A stretch of DNA of 64,000 bases from Candidatus Thermodiscus eudorianus (GCA_015521085.1 WAOW01000002.1:1-64000); one strand, 5' to 3'. Positions 36,032-45,700 are shown, counted from the stretch's first letter. Numbers and translations are program-made. Notes: generated by a model from the letters alone, not told the origin.

Positions 36032-37245
36032 ACGTAGATCCGCTGGACGAGCTGAGAAGGCTTGGCTTTAAAGTCGAGTGTAGACCGGAACTCCTATCCA
36101 ATGGAGCTAGGGATATCGTAGAGACGGGTCCCTGCCTATTTGAGGGACCCCTAGGCCCTATAAAGGTGAAGGGACTCCTAGTAATCACTGAGAAGCCAGA
36201 TCCTGTCCTCCTGAAGGAAATAGCGCGGATACGGATATCAGAATCACGGCCCCTGGCAATAATAGTATCAAAGGATAACCCTGGAAAAGATGTTGAGGCG
36301 CTAGCCAGCACCCTAGGAATACTCGTCAGCACGCTCGAAGCCAAGCTGAAGACTCACAAGCCCTCAAAGGAATACACAGTCATACCCCAGCTAGATGATA
36401 GCGCTGCCAGGAGGATATTCGAAGGTAAGGTCAAGGGAAGCCTCCTTGGCCTCCTAGGAGGAGTTCTAGCCCCGAAGAAGGTAAGATTCATGGGGCTCAG
36501 GCTAGTCTACTTCCCCTTAAGGTGCTACGACCTCCTTATCCATAAACTCGATGAAGAGGCCGAGGCGCTAGAGAGCAGGAGATCCACCTTGTGCTTCGAG
36601 ACCGCTACCGGCACATTAGTGGAGGCAAGGGACGGCGTGATTCGCCTGAGGGAGGAACTGGTTAGGCTAGGCGAGCTGGAGGATGAGGCGGTGAGGGTCA
36701 TAGAGATAGTGTCGTCGATCGGCAAGGCCAGTTTAAGCGAGATAGCAGAGCACCTAGGCGACATAGAGAGGGCTAGGGTGACCACAGACGTCCTAGTAGA
36801 GCTGGGCCTCCTAGAGCCTGACTATGAGGGCCTGTTCCGCGTCACTGCACTACACCTAGAGGATTATGGGGACCCCATCGCCTACTACTCGGAGAGGAAA
36901 CTACTCATCGAGGGGAAGCCAGCTAAATGCACTCGCCGCTTTGAGCCTGGATTCGAGCTCTCAAAGCTTGACCGGATAGTCAAGGCTTTTGGCCTAGTTG
37001 AGGCCGTCAGCACGGTCTACTATCCCCTCTATATAGGCGTGTTCAGAAAGTTCAAGAACGAGAGATACGTTGATGTAACCACGATAATCGACGCTGTAGT
37101 GGGAGAGAGGCTAGAGGACCTGGAAGAGGCCATAGCCGACAGTAACATGATATACCAGCTCGACATGATAGTCGAGGAGGTAACAGGCGAGGCTAGAACC
37201 AGAGAGCCCTGCCCCAAGGCAGAGACGCCAGCCGGCGACTCCTAA
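36028..37245 (+). CDS. hypothetical protein with nuclease-like N-terminus, winged helix and repeated YxPL motif
   Basis: 405 residues, not recognised. Residues about 1-110 show an alpha/beta pattern (GPIKVKGLLVITEK, RPLAIIVSK, LGILVS) as in restriction-endonuclease-like folds, without a clear catalytic set. Around 235-270 is a winged helix (SSIGKASLSEIAEHLGDIE). Two segments, LVYFPLRCYDLLIHKL (about 160) and TVYYPLYIGVFRKF (about 330), each followed by a strand region with VxA-type ends, look like a repeated module seen in archaeal HerA- and zinc-ribbon-associated proteins. TTG start coupled to the small upstream ORF. Confidence 0.7.
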   Translation: MNVDPLDELRRLGFKVECRPELLSNGARDIVETGPCLFEGPLGPIKVKGLLVITEKPDPVLLKEIARIRISESRPLAIIVSKDNPGKDVEALASTLGILVSTLEAKLKTHKPSKEYTVIPQLDDSAARRIFEGKVKGSLLGLLGGVLAPKKVRFMGLRLVYFPLRCYDLLIHKLDEEAEALESRRSTLCFETATGTLVEARDGVIRLREELVRLGELEDEAVRVIEIVSSIGKASLSEIAEHLGDIERARVTTDVLVELGLLEPDYEGLFRVTALHLEDYGDPIAYYSERKLLIEGKPAKCTRRFEPGFELSKLDRIVKAFGLVEAVSTVYYPLYIGVFRKFKNERYVDVTTIIDAVVGERLEDLEEAIADSNMIYQLDMIVEEVTGEARTREPCPKAETPAGDS

Positions 37246-37576
37246 GAGAATTATAGAAGACTCCATAGTGCTCAGGGCTCAGAACCGGCTCGACCAGTTC
37301 ACAGCCCAACCCTTGGGCTCCCAGTCGGGCTAAGGGTTCCTCATCGCCCAGAGTCTCTAGAGAAGCTCCAAGGCTTAAGTATCCGGGTGCCGTGTGAGAG
37401 GGGCATGTACCCCGCCTTACCGTTCCGCCGCCATCTTCATCCCCCAGGGGATAGGGGTCTCGGCGGACGTGAGACCGGCGGGGCCACTAAATACACTGTA
37501 TAGTGTGGGGGCTCATACCTTTTACCCCGGTGCACGCTAATTACCGTCCTCATAAAAGTCTAGGAGCCCGGGGGAC
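37246..37576. other. gene-free stretch rich in inverted repeats, candidate structured RNA
   Basis: No convincing protein frame. First block: GACTC (37259) pairs with GAGTC (37351) around two stems, GGGCT/AGCCC (37275/37303, with inner GAAC/GTTC) and AACCCTT/AAGGGTT (37308/37332), giving a possible three-way junction of about 97 nt. Second block: GGGGcatgtaCCCC (37400-37413), CCGCCG/CGGCGG (37425/37461) and ACACT/AGTGT (37493/37502). A CTTAAGTAT element at 37374 could serve as promoter of the second block. No SRP, RNase P, 5S or tRNA signature was found. Confidence 0.4.
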
Positions 37577-38203
37577 TTGGATTTGCCTGAATCACCCGCT
37601 GACGATGCGATTAGAGCTATGACCGAGATCGCCAGGTTTATAGAGGAAGCAGCCAAGGAAATCGACAAGGCCCAGGTAGATAGCCTAGTTGATCTGCTGA
37701 TAGACGTCTACAGTAGACGGCCTCATAAGGTCCTTGTGATGGGCGCTGGGAGGAGCGGGCTGGTTGGGAGAGCGTTCGCCATGCGCCTACTCCACCTTGG
37801 CTTCAACGCCTATGTGCTGGGGGACACCATAGTACCGAGTATCAGTGAAGGAGACGTAGTGATAGCAATATCGGGCAGCGGTAAGACGAAGCTCATAGTG
37901 ACTGCCGCTGAGGCGGCCAAGCAGGTGGGCGCCGTGGTAGTGGCTATAACCACCTATCCCGATAGCCCTCTGGGCAGGCTAGCCGATGTGGTCGTTAGGG
38001 TGCCTGGGAGGACGAAGCATAGCAAGCTAGACGACTACTTCGCTAGGCAGATCCTCGGAATCCACGAGCCCCTGGCCCCCCTGGGCACTCTATTCGAGGA
38101 CACGACGCTAGTCTTCCTAGACGGCGTGATATACGCACTTATGAAGAGGCTAAAAGTCTCCGAGGAGGAAATGAGGAATAGACATGCGAACATCGAGCTC
38201 TAG
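37577..38203 (+). CDS. hxlB: SIS-domain 6-phospho-3-hexuloisomerase
   Basis: 208 residues. SIS isomerase domain with [18 protein letters not shown] near 53-70, [22 protein letters not shown] near 98-120 and the family end [25 protein letters not shown] converts hexulose-6-phosphate and fructose-6-phosphate; in archaea without an oxidative pentose pathway the reverse route makes ribulose-5-phosphate. Its partner HPS is not in the window. TTG start. Confidence 0.88.
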   Translation: MDLPESPADDAIRAMTEIARFIEEAAKEIDKAQVDSLVDLLIDVYSRRPHKVLVMGAGRSGLVGRAFAMRLLHLGFNAYVLGDTIVPSISEGDVVIAISGSGKTKLIVTAAEAAKQVGAVVVAITTYPDSPLGRLADVVVRVPGRTKHSKLDDYFARQILGIHEPLAPLGTLFEDTTLVFLDGVIYALMKRLKVSEEEMRNRHANIEL

Positions 38204-39140
38204 AGGAGAAACCACTAGAGGGAGGGGCATACTAGCCCCATTCGACCCATGGAATAGCCCCCTCTGCACATGCCCATTCAAGCTATCGTTGAACCCCTAC
38301 ACCGGGTGCTCCTTCAAATGCCTATACTGCTACGCGACAGCCTACATAGGCCAACGCGACAGCACGCCTAAGAAGGACTTTCTGAGGAGGCTGAAACGGG
38401 AACTAGCCCGCTGGGACCCGAAGCTGCCGATCAACATGGGCACGAGCAGCGACCCCTATCCGCCAGAGGAGGCTGGCTACGGGCTGACGAGGACTGCCCT
38501 CGAACTACTAGTTGGCCTGGGTAGGAGAGTTCTCATAACCACCAAGGGCGTCCTCTACGCGCAGAGAGACCTAGACCTCATATCCAAGGGGAACGTCGCA
38601 GTCACCCCCACCATAACCCTGCTCGACCCTGGGCTCTCGCTGATTATTGAGCCTGGGGCTCCGCCTGCGGAGAAGAGGATAGACGCTGTCAGGAGGGCTG
38701 TAGGGGCGGGGGTCCCTGTTGGCGTGAGGATCGACCCCGTGATACCCTATGTAAACGATGACCCAGCTATGCTGGAAGACCTAGTCGAGAGGGTCGCCGA
38801 GGCGGGCGCCGTCTTCATAGTAACGTCGACCTATAAGGCTAGGCCCGATAACATGGCTAGGATGCGGGCTGCCCTAGGTAGCCTAGGAGAGCGCATATAC
38901 AGGCTCTATCGGTCCAGGGGGGTTAGAGTGGGTGGATACACTTACCTGCCCGAGGAGGATAGGAAGAGGCTTCTAGAGCCCGTTGTAAAGGCGGCTAGGA
39001 GACTGGGCCTCCAGTACGCGCACTGCCGCGAGGGCTTCAGGGGGAGAGAATGGTTCAACGCGCCGAGCTGCGATGGGACGCATTTGATCCCGGAAAGGGT
39101 GGAGCCCCGTGCAGTACGCCTCGATGGCTGGCTACATTGA
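38184..39140 (+). CDS. radical SAM protein, SPL-like (COG1533)
   Basis: 318 residues. The radical SAM cluster motif is CSFKCLYCY with Cys42, 46 and 49, followed by [11 protein letters not shown] and a TIM-barrel pattern ([26 protein letters not shown]). It matches the COG1533 group named after spore photoproduct lyase, whose archaeal members have no proven substrate. The start overlaps hxlB by 20 nt; the end overlaps the first nucleotidyltransferase gene by 32 nt, so it is coupled to that pair. Confidence 0.85.
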   Translation: MRTSSSRGETTRGRGILAPFDPWNSPLCTCPFKLSLNPYTGCSFKCLYCYATAYIGQRDSTPKKDFLRRLKRELARWDPKLPINMGTSSDPYPPEEAGYGLTRTALELLVGLGRRVLITTKGVLYAQRDLDLISKGNVAVTPTITLLDPGLSLIIEPGAPPAEKRIDAVRRAVGAGVPVGVRIDPVIPYVNDDPAMLEDLVERVAEAGAVFIVTSTYKARPDNMARMRAALGSLGERIYRLYRSRGVRVGGYTYLPEEDRKRLLEPVVKAARRLGLQYAHCREGFRGREWFNAPSCDGTHLIPERVEPRAVRLDGWLH

Positions 39141-39960
39141 CGGGGTAATTGTCGAGGCTAACGTAGCGGGCATGCCAGCCTTTTATCTCGTCAAGGGATA
39201 CGCTCACCCAGAACACCACCTGGTAGTGCAACCCTATAGGTATCCGGACTGCAGGCGTAACCCCCCGGCCCACATTTACTATAACAGGTGCCTCGGAGTA
39301 GAGACTACCATGGTCCCCAGGGTGAGGATCCTAAGGACCATACGGCCGGAGGCAGCGGTGAAGGTGCTCCCAGAGAGGGTTAAGCCGCGGATCCAGGAGT
39401 TGATCGAGGTATTGGGCTTGGAGTGGTATGGCGTGACGGGCTCCTATGCGCTCAACTGCGAGGGTCCCTCAAGCGATGTAGACGTGTTGGGCCTCTACAG
39501 GCCTGGCTTGCTGGGCGCCCTATGGGACCTGGCTAGGGACGGGTTGATCCGGCAGTGCAAGCGCCGCGACGTGTTGGCTAAGAGGAGCAGAGGCCCGGGG
39601 GGCCTGGCTCTAGAGGCTTCCAGGATAGAAGAGAGCCTAGTTGACTCATGCTACAGAGGCCAGCCCTACACGCTCAGGCTGGTTACTAGCATCTGGGAGG
39701 AACCCTGTGATCGGGCCCTAATACCGTACGGCTATGTGGAGCTTGCTGGGTGGATGAAGCCCCTCGGAGAGCCCATAACGGTCCCGACGCGCTACCGGAT
39801 AGATACAGGGTCGGCGACGGTTATCGTTGAAACGTGGCGGACCAGGTATCAGGAGATAAAAGAGGGCCGCTACAGGGTTAAAGGGTTGCTGAGGCTCGAC
39901 GTGGCTAGTGGCGATCTAATCCTATGGCCCGATATGGGTGGGTGGATTGCTGAAGCCTAG
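39109..39960 (+). CDS. nucleotidyltransferase-fold protein, tandem copy 1
   Basis: 283 residues. The Pol-beta-type nucleotidyltransferase motif is TGSYALNCEGPSSDVDVLG: Gly111-Ser112 and Asp123/Asp125. An N-terminal domain (about 10-45) is strand-rich (GVIVEANVAG, HHLVVQPYRYPD), and the C-terminal domain ends in ASGDLILWPD. The next gene has the same order of domains, so the two are ancient duplicates. No helical HEPN partner of an MNT toxin system is present. Predicted cytosolic enzyme, acceptor unknown. Confidence 0.75.
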   Translation: MQYASMAGYIDGVIVEANVAGMPAFYLVKGYAHPEHHLVVQPYRYPDCRRNPPAHIYYNRCLGVETTMVPRVRILRTIRPEAAVKVLPERVKPRIQELIEVLGLEWYGVTGSYALNCEGPSSDVDVLGLYRPGLLGALWDLARDGLIRQCKRRDVLAKRSRGPGGLALEASRIEESLVDSCYRGQPYTLRLVTSIWEEPCDRALIPYGYVELAGWMKPLGEPITVPTRYRIDTGSATVIVETWRTRYQEIKEGRYRVKGLLRLDVASGDLILWPDMGGWIAEA

Positions 39961-40855
39961 CCCCCACTCCTCCCTTATAGTGACTAGAGACGGCTTAGTA
40001 GGCCAGGTAGTGGGGGTCCCTACCCCTCCAGGCTATCTGGCCATAATCCCCAAGTACGTCGAGTGCAAGGGTCCCTCCCCCTGGAGCTACAAGGATAGGA
40101 TGCTCTGCAGGATAATCCCCTCTTATGGCCCCGAGGGCCTGGCTAGGGTTATGGAGGCCCTGCCCGGTAGGTGGAGGAGGGACCCTCTCTACGGGACCCT
40201 CATGCCTTATGTCGCCGATGACGAGGTGCTATTATTTATCCATCCTAGAGATGCCCTGGCCAGGCTCATCGCCTCGACCCCTGTTGAGTCTGCCGGCGTG
40301 GTGGAGGCTGTATATGAGATCGTAGAGGAGTCAGGCGTCTCCGCCGGGGAACTCGGGTTAACGGGTAGCCACGCTCTGGGCGCGCCCCATAGCGGTTCCG
40401 ACATAGACCTGGTAGTCTACGGCGTCGAGGGCGTTGTAAAGGTCTACGATTACTTTAGGGGGATTAGGAGGGGTCCCTCAAGGGAGGTCCTGGAGGGCCT
40501 TGAGGTACATCCCACCCTGGATATCTCCTGGAGGAGGAGTCGGGTAGGGGGGTTTAGAGTCACTTGGGTCGGCGCGCCAATATACTGGCATTGCCCCCCG
40601 CTTTCACACTACTACAGAGTTGAGGGTCCCTCGCACCGCTACAGTATTAGGGCGTGCGTGGAGCCCGGCCAGACGAGAGCTCTACTCTACCCGCCCTGCG
40701 TCGAGGCGGGAGACTACTGGATAGTGTCCTACGAGTATAATCTTGGAGGATTATTCTATGAGGGAGGGTGCTTTGAGTTGAGGACCATGGGCACTGGAGA
40801 TGGGGTATTGTATCTGGGGATTAGAGAGTACCCGGGCCTGGTTAGAAGGCTCTAG
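39938..40855 (+). CDS. nucleotidyltransferase-fold protein, tandem copy 2
   Basis: 305 residues. LTGSHALGAPHSGSDIDLVV gives Gly143-Ser144 with Asp155/Asp157. The N-terminal domain (SLIVTRDGLVGQVVGVP, YLAIIPKYVECKG) parallels copy 1, and the end TGDGVLYLG parallels ASGDLILW. Overlaps copy 1 by 23 nt. This gene is unusually rich in AGGGWCCC sites (five). Its C-terminus overlaps the convergent His-rich gene by 14 bp. Confidence 0.75.
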   Translation: MGGLLKPSPHSSLIVTRDGLVGQVVGVPTPPGYLAIIPKYVECKGPSPWSYKDRMLCRIIPSYGPEGLARVMEALPGRWRRDPLYGTLMPYVADDEVLLFIHPRDALARLIASTPVESAGVVEAVYEIVEESGVSAGELGLTGSHALGAPHSGSDIDLVVYGVEGVVKVYDYFRGIRRGPSREVLEGLEVHPTLDISWRRSRVGGFRVTWVGAPIYWHCPPLSHYYRVEGPSHRYSIRACVEPGQTRALLYPPCVEAGDYWIVSYEYNLGGLFYEGGCFELRTMGTGDGVLYLGIREYPGLVRRL

Positions 40856-41210
40856 CCTCCTCGCTGGGGGCCACTCCTAGCGCCTCTAGGGCTTCTAATA
40901 GCCTGGCCCTTCTCTCTTCTTGGTTCTCGGCGGCGAGACATGCCTCTATGACCTTGGCCAGGACCCTGTAGAGCGTCGCTATCTCGTTTGCCTGGTGCTT
41001 TACCTTGGAGTCTAGCACCTTTACTGTTGCGTTCGTTGAGTCTAGGAGTAGCTCTATCACGGTCAGGAGCTCGTCGATATCGCCGTGGTGATGATGGTGA
41101 TGCTCGTGTTCATGTCCGTGCCTCTCTGAGACTTCCTCTACTACCTTCTCTATGTCCTCCTTCTTCTTCGGCAACGTCATCCTCTTCTTCCGCTTCCTCT
41201 GCTCGGCCAA
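40842..41210 (-). CDS. histidine-rich protein with coiled coil
   Basis: 122 residues. A basic N-terminus (RKRKKRMTLPKKK), then HGHEHEHHHHHHGD at 31-44, a likely Ni/Zn/Co-binding stretch, followed by helices (IDELLTVIELLLDSTNATVKVLDSKVK) that could dimerise. Not recognised. Could be a metal store, a chaperone or a nucleoid-associated protein. Confidence 0.65.
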   Translation of the reverse strand: MAEQRKRKKRMTLPKKKEDIEKVVEEVSERHGHEHEHHHHHHGDIDELLTVIELLLDSTNATVKVLDSKVKHQANEIATLYRVLAKVIEACLAAENQEERRARLLEALEALGVAPSEEARAF

Positions 41211-41331
41211 TCCCCATCAATCCCCTGAACGCGTCCTTTACCTCATACGCTGGTTTTAGAGGGGTATTAACCATTATTTTATACGCACCGCCCTTACACC
41301 GACAGGATAGATAGAAGAGGGCGACTCTGGG

Positions 41332-41586
41332 ATGGGGGATGAGAAGCTACTGAACCCGCGGATAATAGAGTTAGAGGGTAAAGCCCAGATAGGCATGGTG
41401 GAACACGTCGAACTTGTGGACTGCGAGAAACCCAGTGGCTGGAAGAAGCTCAGGGCGAAGCTCATAGACGGTTCTATCGAGGAGACAGGCTGTATGGAGC
41501 CCGATGCCGCTAAGAGAAACTACATGGTCTTCGTACTATACGCTAGGAAATGGGGCAAGGTGGTTAATACAGGCGAGCCAGAGTAG
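41332..41586 (+). CDS. hypothetical small protein
   Basis: 84 residues with strands IELEGKAQIGMVEHVELVDC and KLRAKLIDGSIEETGCMEPD, two Cys, and an aromatic VFVLYARKWGKVV near the end. Unrecognised, but codon use matches real genes and it has its own intergenic space. Confidence 0.5.
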   Translation: MGDEKLLNPRIIELEGKAQIGMVEHVELVDCEKPSGWKKLRAKLIDGSIEETGCMEPDAAKRNYMVFVLYARKWGKVVNTGEPE

Positions 41587-41670
41587 AGGTCCGTATCACG
41601 GCGTGCCGATGATGAATGGTATTACCGCTTAGCCTGGTACGGGGCGGTGAAGAGCAGGCCAGCCTGAGGC

Positions 41671-42171
41671 TCACGATCCTCGATCCTCCTCTCCACAGAT
41701 CTTATTGGCCTCCTCGATCTTCTTGAGATAGGTCTCTGCACTCTCCTTGATCCTACGCAGGCTTTCGACGATGGAGGCGGGGACACAGTCCGCGAGGGTC
41801 CCCTTCAGCTTAGCTTCGAGTACTCGCCTGGCCTCCGTGGCTATGGCGTAGACGTTGTTCATTATCTCGTAGAAGAGGTTCAACTCCTGTAGCAGATACT
41901 CCATCCCCTTCCTGGTGAGCTTGTAGACCTTCCGGGCCCTCCCCTTCTCTACAACCAGTTCCTCCTCGACGAGTCCCTCCTTGCTGAGATCGTGGAGCAC
42001 GGGGTATATGCTCCCCGGGCTAGGCTTTATCGCGCCCGCGGTCACCTCCTGGATCTTCTTGGATAGGTCGTAGCCGTGGCTGGGGGCTATGGCTAGGATT
42101 GCTAGTATGAGGAAGCGTATGCGGTATTTGAAGGGGTCCCTCCTCTCCTGGTCATTCACTAGTCTGCACAC
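41671..42171 (-). CDS. PadR-family transcriptional regulator
   Basis: 166 residues. PadR winged helix: LAIAPSHGYDLSKKIQEVTAGAIKPSPGSIYPVLHDLSKEGLVEEE, then KVYKLTRKGMEYL and a C-terminal dimerisation helix. PadR proteins often repress neighbouring efflux genes. Its start lies within the end of the upstream MMPL transporter (20 nt overlap), so it probably autoregulates that operon. Confidence 0.9.
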   Translation of the reverse strand: MCRLVNDQERRDPFKYRIRFLILAILAIAPSHGYDLSKKIQEVTAGAIKPSPGSIYPVLHDLSKEGLVEEELVVEKGRARKVYKLTRKGMEYLLQELNLFYEIMNNVYAIATEARRVLEAKLKGTLADCVPASIVESLRRIKESAETYLKKIEEANKICGEEDRGS

Positions 42172-45100
42172 CCCTAGGGTGTTTCGGCCACCACGACGCC
42201 CTACCTAGGAGGGCTATTAGCGGCGGTGTTAATATTAGGCTCGCATTGACGCCTGCTAGCAGTACCCCGAATATGAGTGCTGTGCCCATCATACTGAGGC
42301 CTGGACTGGAGGCTAGCGCCAGGCCCACATAGGCTCCAGCCATTATCGCCGCTAGCCCTAGCACTGTCGGCGTGCCTAGCGCTATAGAGTCGGCTACTCC
42401 CTCTCGCGAGCAGTCTCTTGTACACTCCTCCCTAGCCCTGGCTATGTAGAAGCTGTTATAGTCCATCCCAACCCCCAGTATCGCCGTGAACACGATTACG
42501 GGCAGATACCACATCACCTCCTCCCCGAGTAGGTCCTGGAATAGGAGGATCGTGAGCGCGCTTCCAGCGTATGCAGCTATAACCACCGCCAGTATCGCTG
42601 ATAGCGCTGTTACAACGCCGCCATAGGCTGCTAGGAATGTGAGGAACATCAGCGTGAGCGCTACCGGGTACACTCTGTGGTAGAACCTGTCGTTTATTAG
42701 GTTCTGCAGGTCCAGGTTAACTGCAGCCATACCACCTACCAGGCTCTCGGGGTCTATTGTGTGGGCTTTCTCTCTCAGGGTCTTCGCGCACTCCACTCCC
42801 TCCTTACTCATAGGGTAGACGCTCATGACGACCTTAACCACCCTGTCCTGGTATGCGTCTTCTACCTCGGCTTTGGCGACGCATGACAGGTCCTTGACGC
42901 CGGCTCGTATCTCGCCCGCTTTCTCCTTGCTTGACGCGACGATGTAGACCGGATATAGTACTCCGGCGTCGTAGTTGGTGTTTATATAGTCGAGGGCTCT
43001 CCGGGCCTCAGAGTCTCTGGGCAGGTTTATCGCGAAGTCATAGCCGCCGGTGAAGCCAGTCATGACGACGCCGGCGAATACCGCCAGTATCACAGCGATA
43101 GACAGTGGCGCTAGGGGCTTTGACGCTATGAACTTTCCAACACCCTTGAACCGGGGTTCCCTGTTGGCCGAGGCGACTGGGTGTCTCGGCCACCAGAACC
43201 ATCTAGTCTCTCCAACGTATGCTAGTAGTGCCGGGATGAAGGTTATGCTGGCTATCATCACCGAGAATATGGTTAGTGGCACGTTCGACCCTATGCTCGA
43301 TATGAAGGGGAAGTCCCATGCCAGCATCATGCTGCCGAACCCTATCATAGCCGTCGTGGCCCCTGCCAGCACGGGCCTGAGGGATTTCCTGTAGGCCTCG
43401 ACCGCGGCCTCCCTGCTGTTTAGGCCTTGCGCGGCGGCTTCACGGAACCTCCTAGCCACATAGGCGGCGTAGTCTATGCCTAGGCCCAGGCCGGTCGTGA
43501 ACATTATCGTCCTGCTATGGGTGGTTACATCCACTACGCCGTACTTGCCGAGTAGGTAGGCTAGGGCTAGGCTGAGTACTAGCCCGAAGCCGATCCCTAT
43601 GAAGGGTAGGAATACTGCTGCTATGCTCTCCATGATCAAGCCCAGTATGATTATGACGAACACCATGCTTAGCTTATCGCTCTTCTCTATGTCCCGCTGG
43701 GCGGCCTCTCGTATCTCGTAGGACATGTACTCGTTACCGTCTAGCAGCACCTTTACATTGTTGTACCCGGCGTCCTTTAGCCCCTCCAGTACACGCGTCT
43801 TAATGTGCTCTGCTGTAGAGGCTTTTTCGGCCAGGCTGTCCCCCTCGATGTTTACTCCTATGAGGAACCCGTTGCCTCCTCTCTCAACCAACACGCCCTC
43901 GATCTTATCCATCACGTCATCGAATGCCTTGGCGACGGTTTTGTTGACTAGGTCCTCTAGTGCATCGTCATAGCTAAGCCTGCCCTCTACGATCATGACT
44001 GCATAGCTGGCTAGGATCTCGGCTTCATTCCTGGTAATGTTATGGCCTTGACGGGCCGCGATCTCCGCCAGTATTTCGGGCGCCTCCTTGAGGATCGTCT
44101 CGTTATCGGCTCCGAGGAGGTTTCTCTCCCAGAGCGGGTCGACGAATGAAGCGATCCTGGGCCCAGCCTTTCTGGATAGGAGGAGCTTCGTAGCAACGTA
44201 TGAGGCCTCGTCTAGGGACTTTGTTTTAACTAGTGTTTCTACTTTGTCGTTAGAGAGCTCGATTTGCGCCGATTCCAGGGTTAATATGGCGGCAACTCCG
44301 TACTTTTGGGGTCTCTCTAGGACTCCGGAGGCGTTTGGATCGTACTCTAAGAGTGCGTTTACTAGGAGGGTTTTGAATGGCTCTGGGATCTCTATACCCT
44401 TGCTCCTCGCATATTCGATGACGGTTTCAACCGCGTAGCTAGCTGCCTTCTCCCTGGTGAAGGCTCCCTCTACGACATCGCCTGCTATTTTCTCTGCTAT
44501 AGCTTTATTGACTCCCCGACTCTCTAGGAACCCAGTCAGTATAGAGGGTATGGTTTTGTTGGTCACGGTACAGTTTGACTTTACTATCGAGTTCACCGTG
44601 TAGTTAGCTAGCTCCACGGCCTGCGGGGGTAACTGGCTTAATATGGAGGCTCCTATCTGCTTGCCTAGAAGGGGCTTGAGGGATTCCATAGTCTGGCTCA
44701 GCAGGGCTAGTAGTTGCAACTGCCCTGTTGCCGTGTCTGGCGCGCCTAGAATAATGCTTCTATGGTCTTGCATCCCCGCGACGGTAGCCTTCCATATAGC
44801 GGCGGTCGCATTATATAATGCCTGGGCTTCTCTCGGTGTCCCTGCAGACTGTAGTCCCTGCCACGCCAGCTCCGCCGCTAGGTCTGCCGCCAGCGTGTTG
44901 TTGAAGTTTGAGGGACCCCCGTTTGCCAGGGTTGCATTGTAGACCGCGTAGATTATGCCGGGGTTTAGGGGACCTGCCTGTGTTATGTTGCTGGCCTTGA
45001 CTACAATGGATACGTCGGCCTCGTCGATCGGGGGATTCGTGTAGGCGTCTGTTAGCTTTTCCAGGAGGGCTTCGGATCGGATTACATCGTAGTAGGTCTT

Positions 45101-45700
45101 CATTACTACGGGGAGGAATACGTTGCACGACAAGTTCAGGGACCCGGATATCCTCTCTACTAGGGGGAGTCCGGCTTGCAGGCCTGTCCCGGCGTTCCAG
45201 TAGCCCTGGTACGCCCTATCGGAGGCCTCTAGCAGGCCTGCAGTCTGGTTTATCCCGGCCCTCAGCTTGCTGTAGGTCTGTGAGGTAGCTAGTAGCCCCT
45301 CGACTGCTTGGACCGACATGTTTAGCCCTTTATCGAGGCCCTTAGCCGACTGGGCCTCTATGTTCTCGACTATGTCTATCCACGATGAGAAGCTAGCGTT
45401 ACTGTACTCCTCTTTCAGGCCGTTGTACCATGGTTTCAGCTTGTGGTAGCTGTCCACGTTAACTGGAACCCCTGAGACTACTAGCATGAAGCCCGGAGCG
45501 GCCGCGGTTTTGTTTCCAACTCTGAGCTTCGCCATCTCATTCTCTGCCTTTATGCTCTCCGAGGTGGGTGGTAGGAACTCCTCCTCGCTGGTCTTTACTA
45601 TATCGTTTATAGAGGCTGCCAGCGGGCCTGCTATGATTACCACGATCAGCCATACCGCTATTATGGTCCACGGCCTCTTCCTTATGACGCCCTCCAACAC
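42152..45700 (-). CDS. MMPL/RND-superfamily membrane transporter
   Basis: 1182 residues: one N-terminal helix, a long extracytoplasmic domain of about 600 residues with helical repeats, then six helices (SSD-like, GLGLGIDYAAYVARRFREA), a second outer loop and six more helices (ILGVGMDYNSFYIARAREE). The GxxxDY pairs in TM4 and TM10 are the proton-relay positions. Likely exports lipids or hydrophobic compounds. Forms an operon with the PadR regulator. Confidence 0.9.
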   Translation of the reverse strand: MLEGVIRKRPWTIIAVWLIVVIIAGPLAASINDIVKTSEEEFLPPTSESIKAENEMAKLRVGNKTAAAPGFMLVVSGVPVNVDSYHKLKPWYNGLKEEYSNASFSSWIDIVENIEAQSAKGLDKGLNMSVQAVEGLLATSQTYSKLRAGINQTAGLLEASDRAYQGYWNAGTGLQAGLPLVERISGSLNLSCNVFLPVVMKTYYDVIRSEALLEKLTDAYTNPPIDEADVSIVVKASNITQAGPLNPGIIYAVYNATLANGGPSNFNNTLAADLAAELAWQGLQSAGTPREAQALYNATAAIWKATVAGMQDHRSIILGAPDTATGQLQLLALLSQTMESLKPLLGKQIGASILSQLPPQAVELANYTVNSIVKSNCTVTNKTIPSILTGFLESRGVNKAIAEKIAGDVVEGAFTREKAASYAVETVIEYARSKGIEIPEPFKTLLVNALLEYDPNASGVLERPQKYGVAAILTLESAQIELSNDKVETLVKTKSLDEASYVATKLLLSRKAGPRIASFVDPLWERNLLGADNETILKEAPEILAEIAARQGHNITRNEAEILASYAVMIVEGRLSYDDALEDLVNKTVAKAFDDVMDKIEGVLVERGGNGFLIGVNIEGDSLAEKASTAEHIKTRVLEGLKDAGYNNVKVLLDGNEYMSYEIREAAQRDIEKSDKLSMVFVIIILGLIMESIAAVFLPFIGIGFGLVLSLALAYLLGKYGVVDVTTHSRTIMFTTGLGLGIDYAAYVARRFREAAAQGLNSREAAVEAYRKSLRPVLAGATTAMIGFGSMMLAWDFPFISSIGSNVPLTIFSVMIASITFIPALLAYVGETRWFWWPRHPVASANREPRFKGVGKFIASKPLAPLSIAVILAVFAGVVMTGFTGGYDFAINLPRDSEARRALDYINTNYDAGVLYPVYIVASSKEKAGEIRAGVKDLSCVAKAEVEDAYQDRVVKVVMSVYPMSKEGVECAKTLREKAHTIDPESLVGGMAAVNLDLQNLINDRFYHRVYPVALTLMFLTFLAAYGGVVTALSAILAVVIAAYAGSALTILLFQDLLGEEVMWYLPVIVFTAILGVGMDYNSFYIARAREECTRDCSREGVADSIALGTPTVLGLAAIMAGAYVGLALASSPGLSMMGTALIFGVLLAGVNASLILTPPLIALLGRASWWPKHPRGVQTSE

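Noticed and set aside
37246-37576. SRP RNA, RNase P RNA, 5S rRNA or C/D box RNA in the structured gap
   Set aside because: None of the conserved cores (for example the SRP helix 8 loop, RNase P P4 strands, or paired C/D boxes) could be found on either strand.
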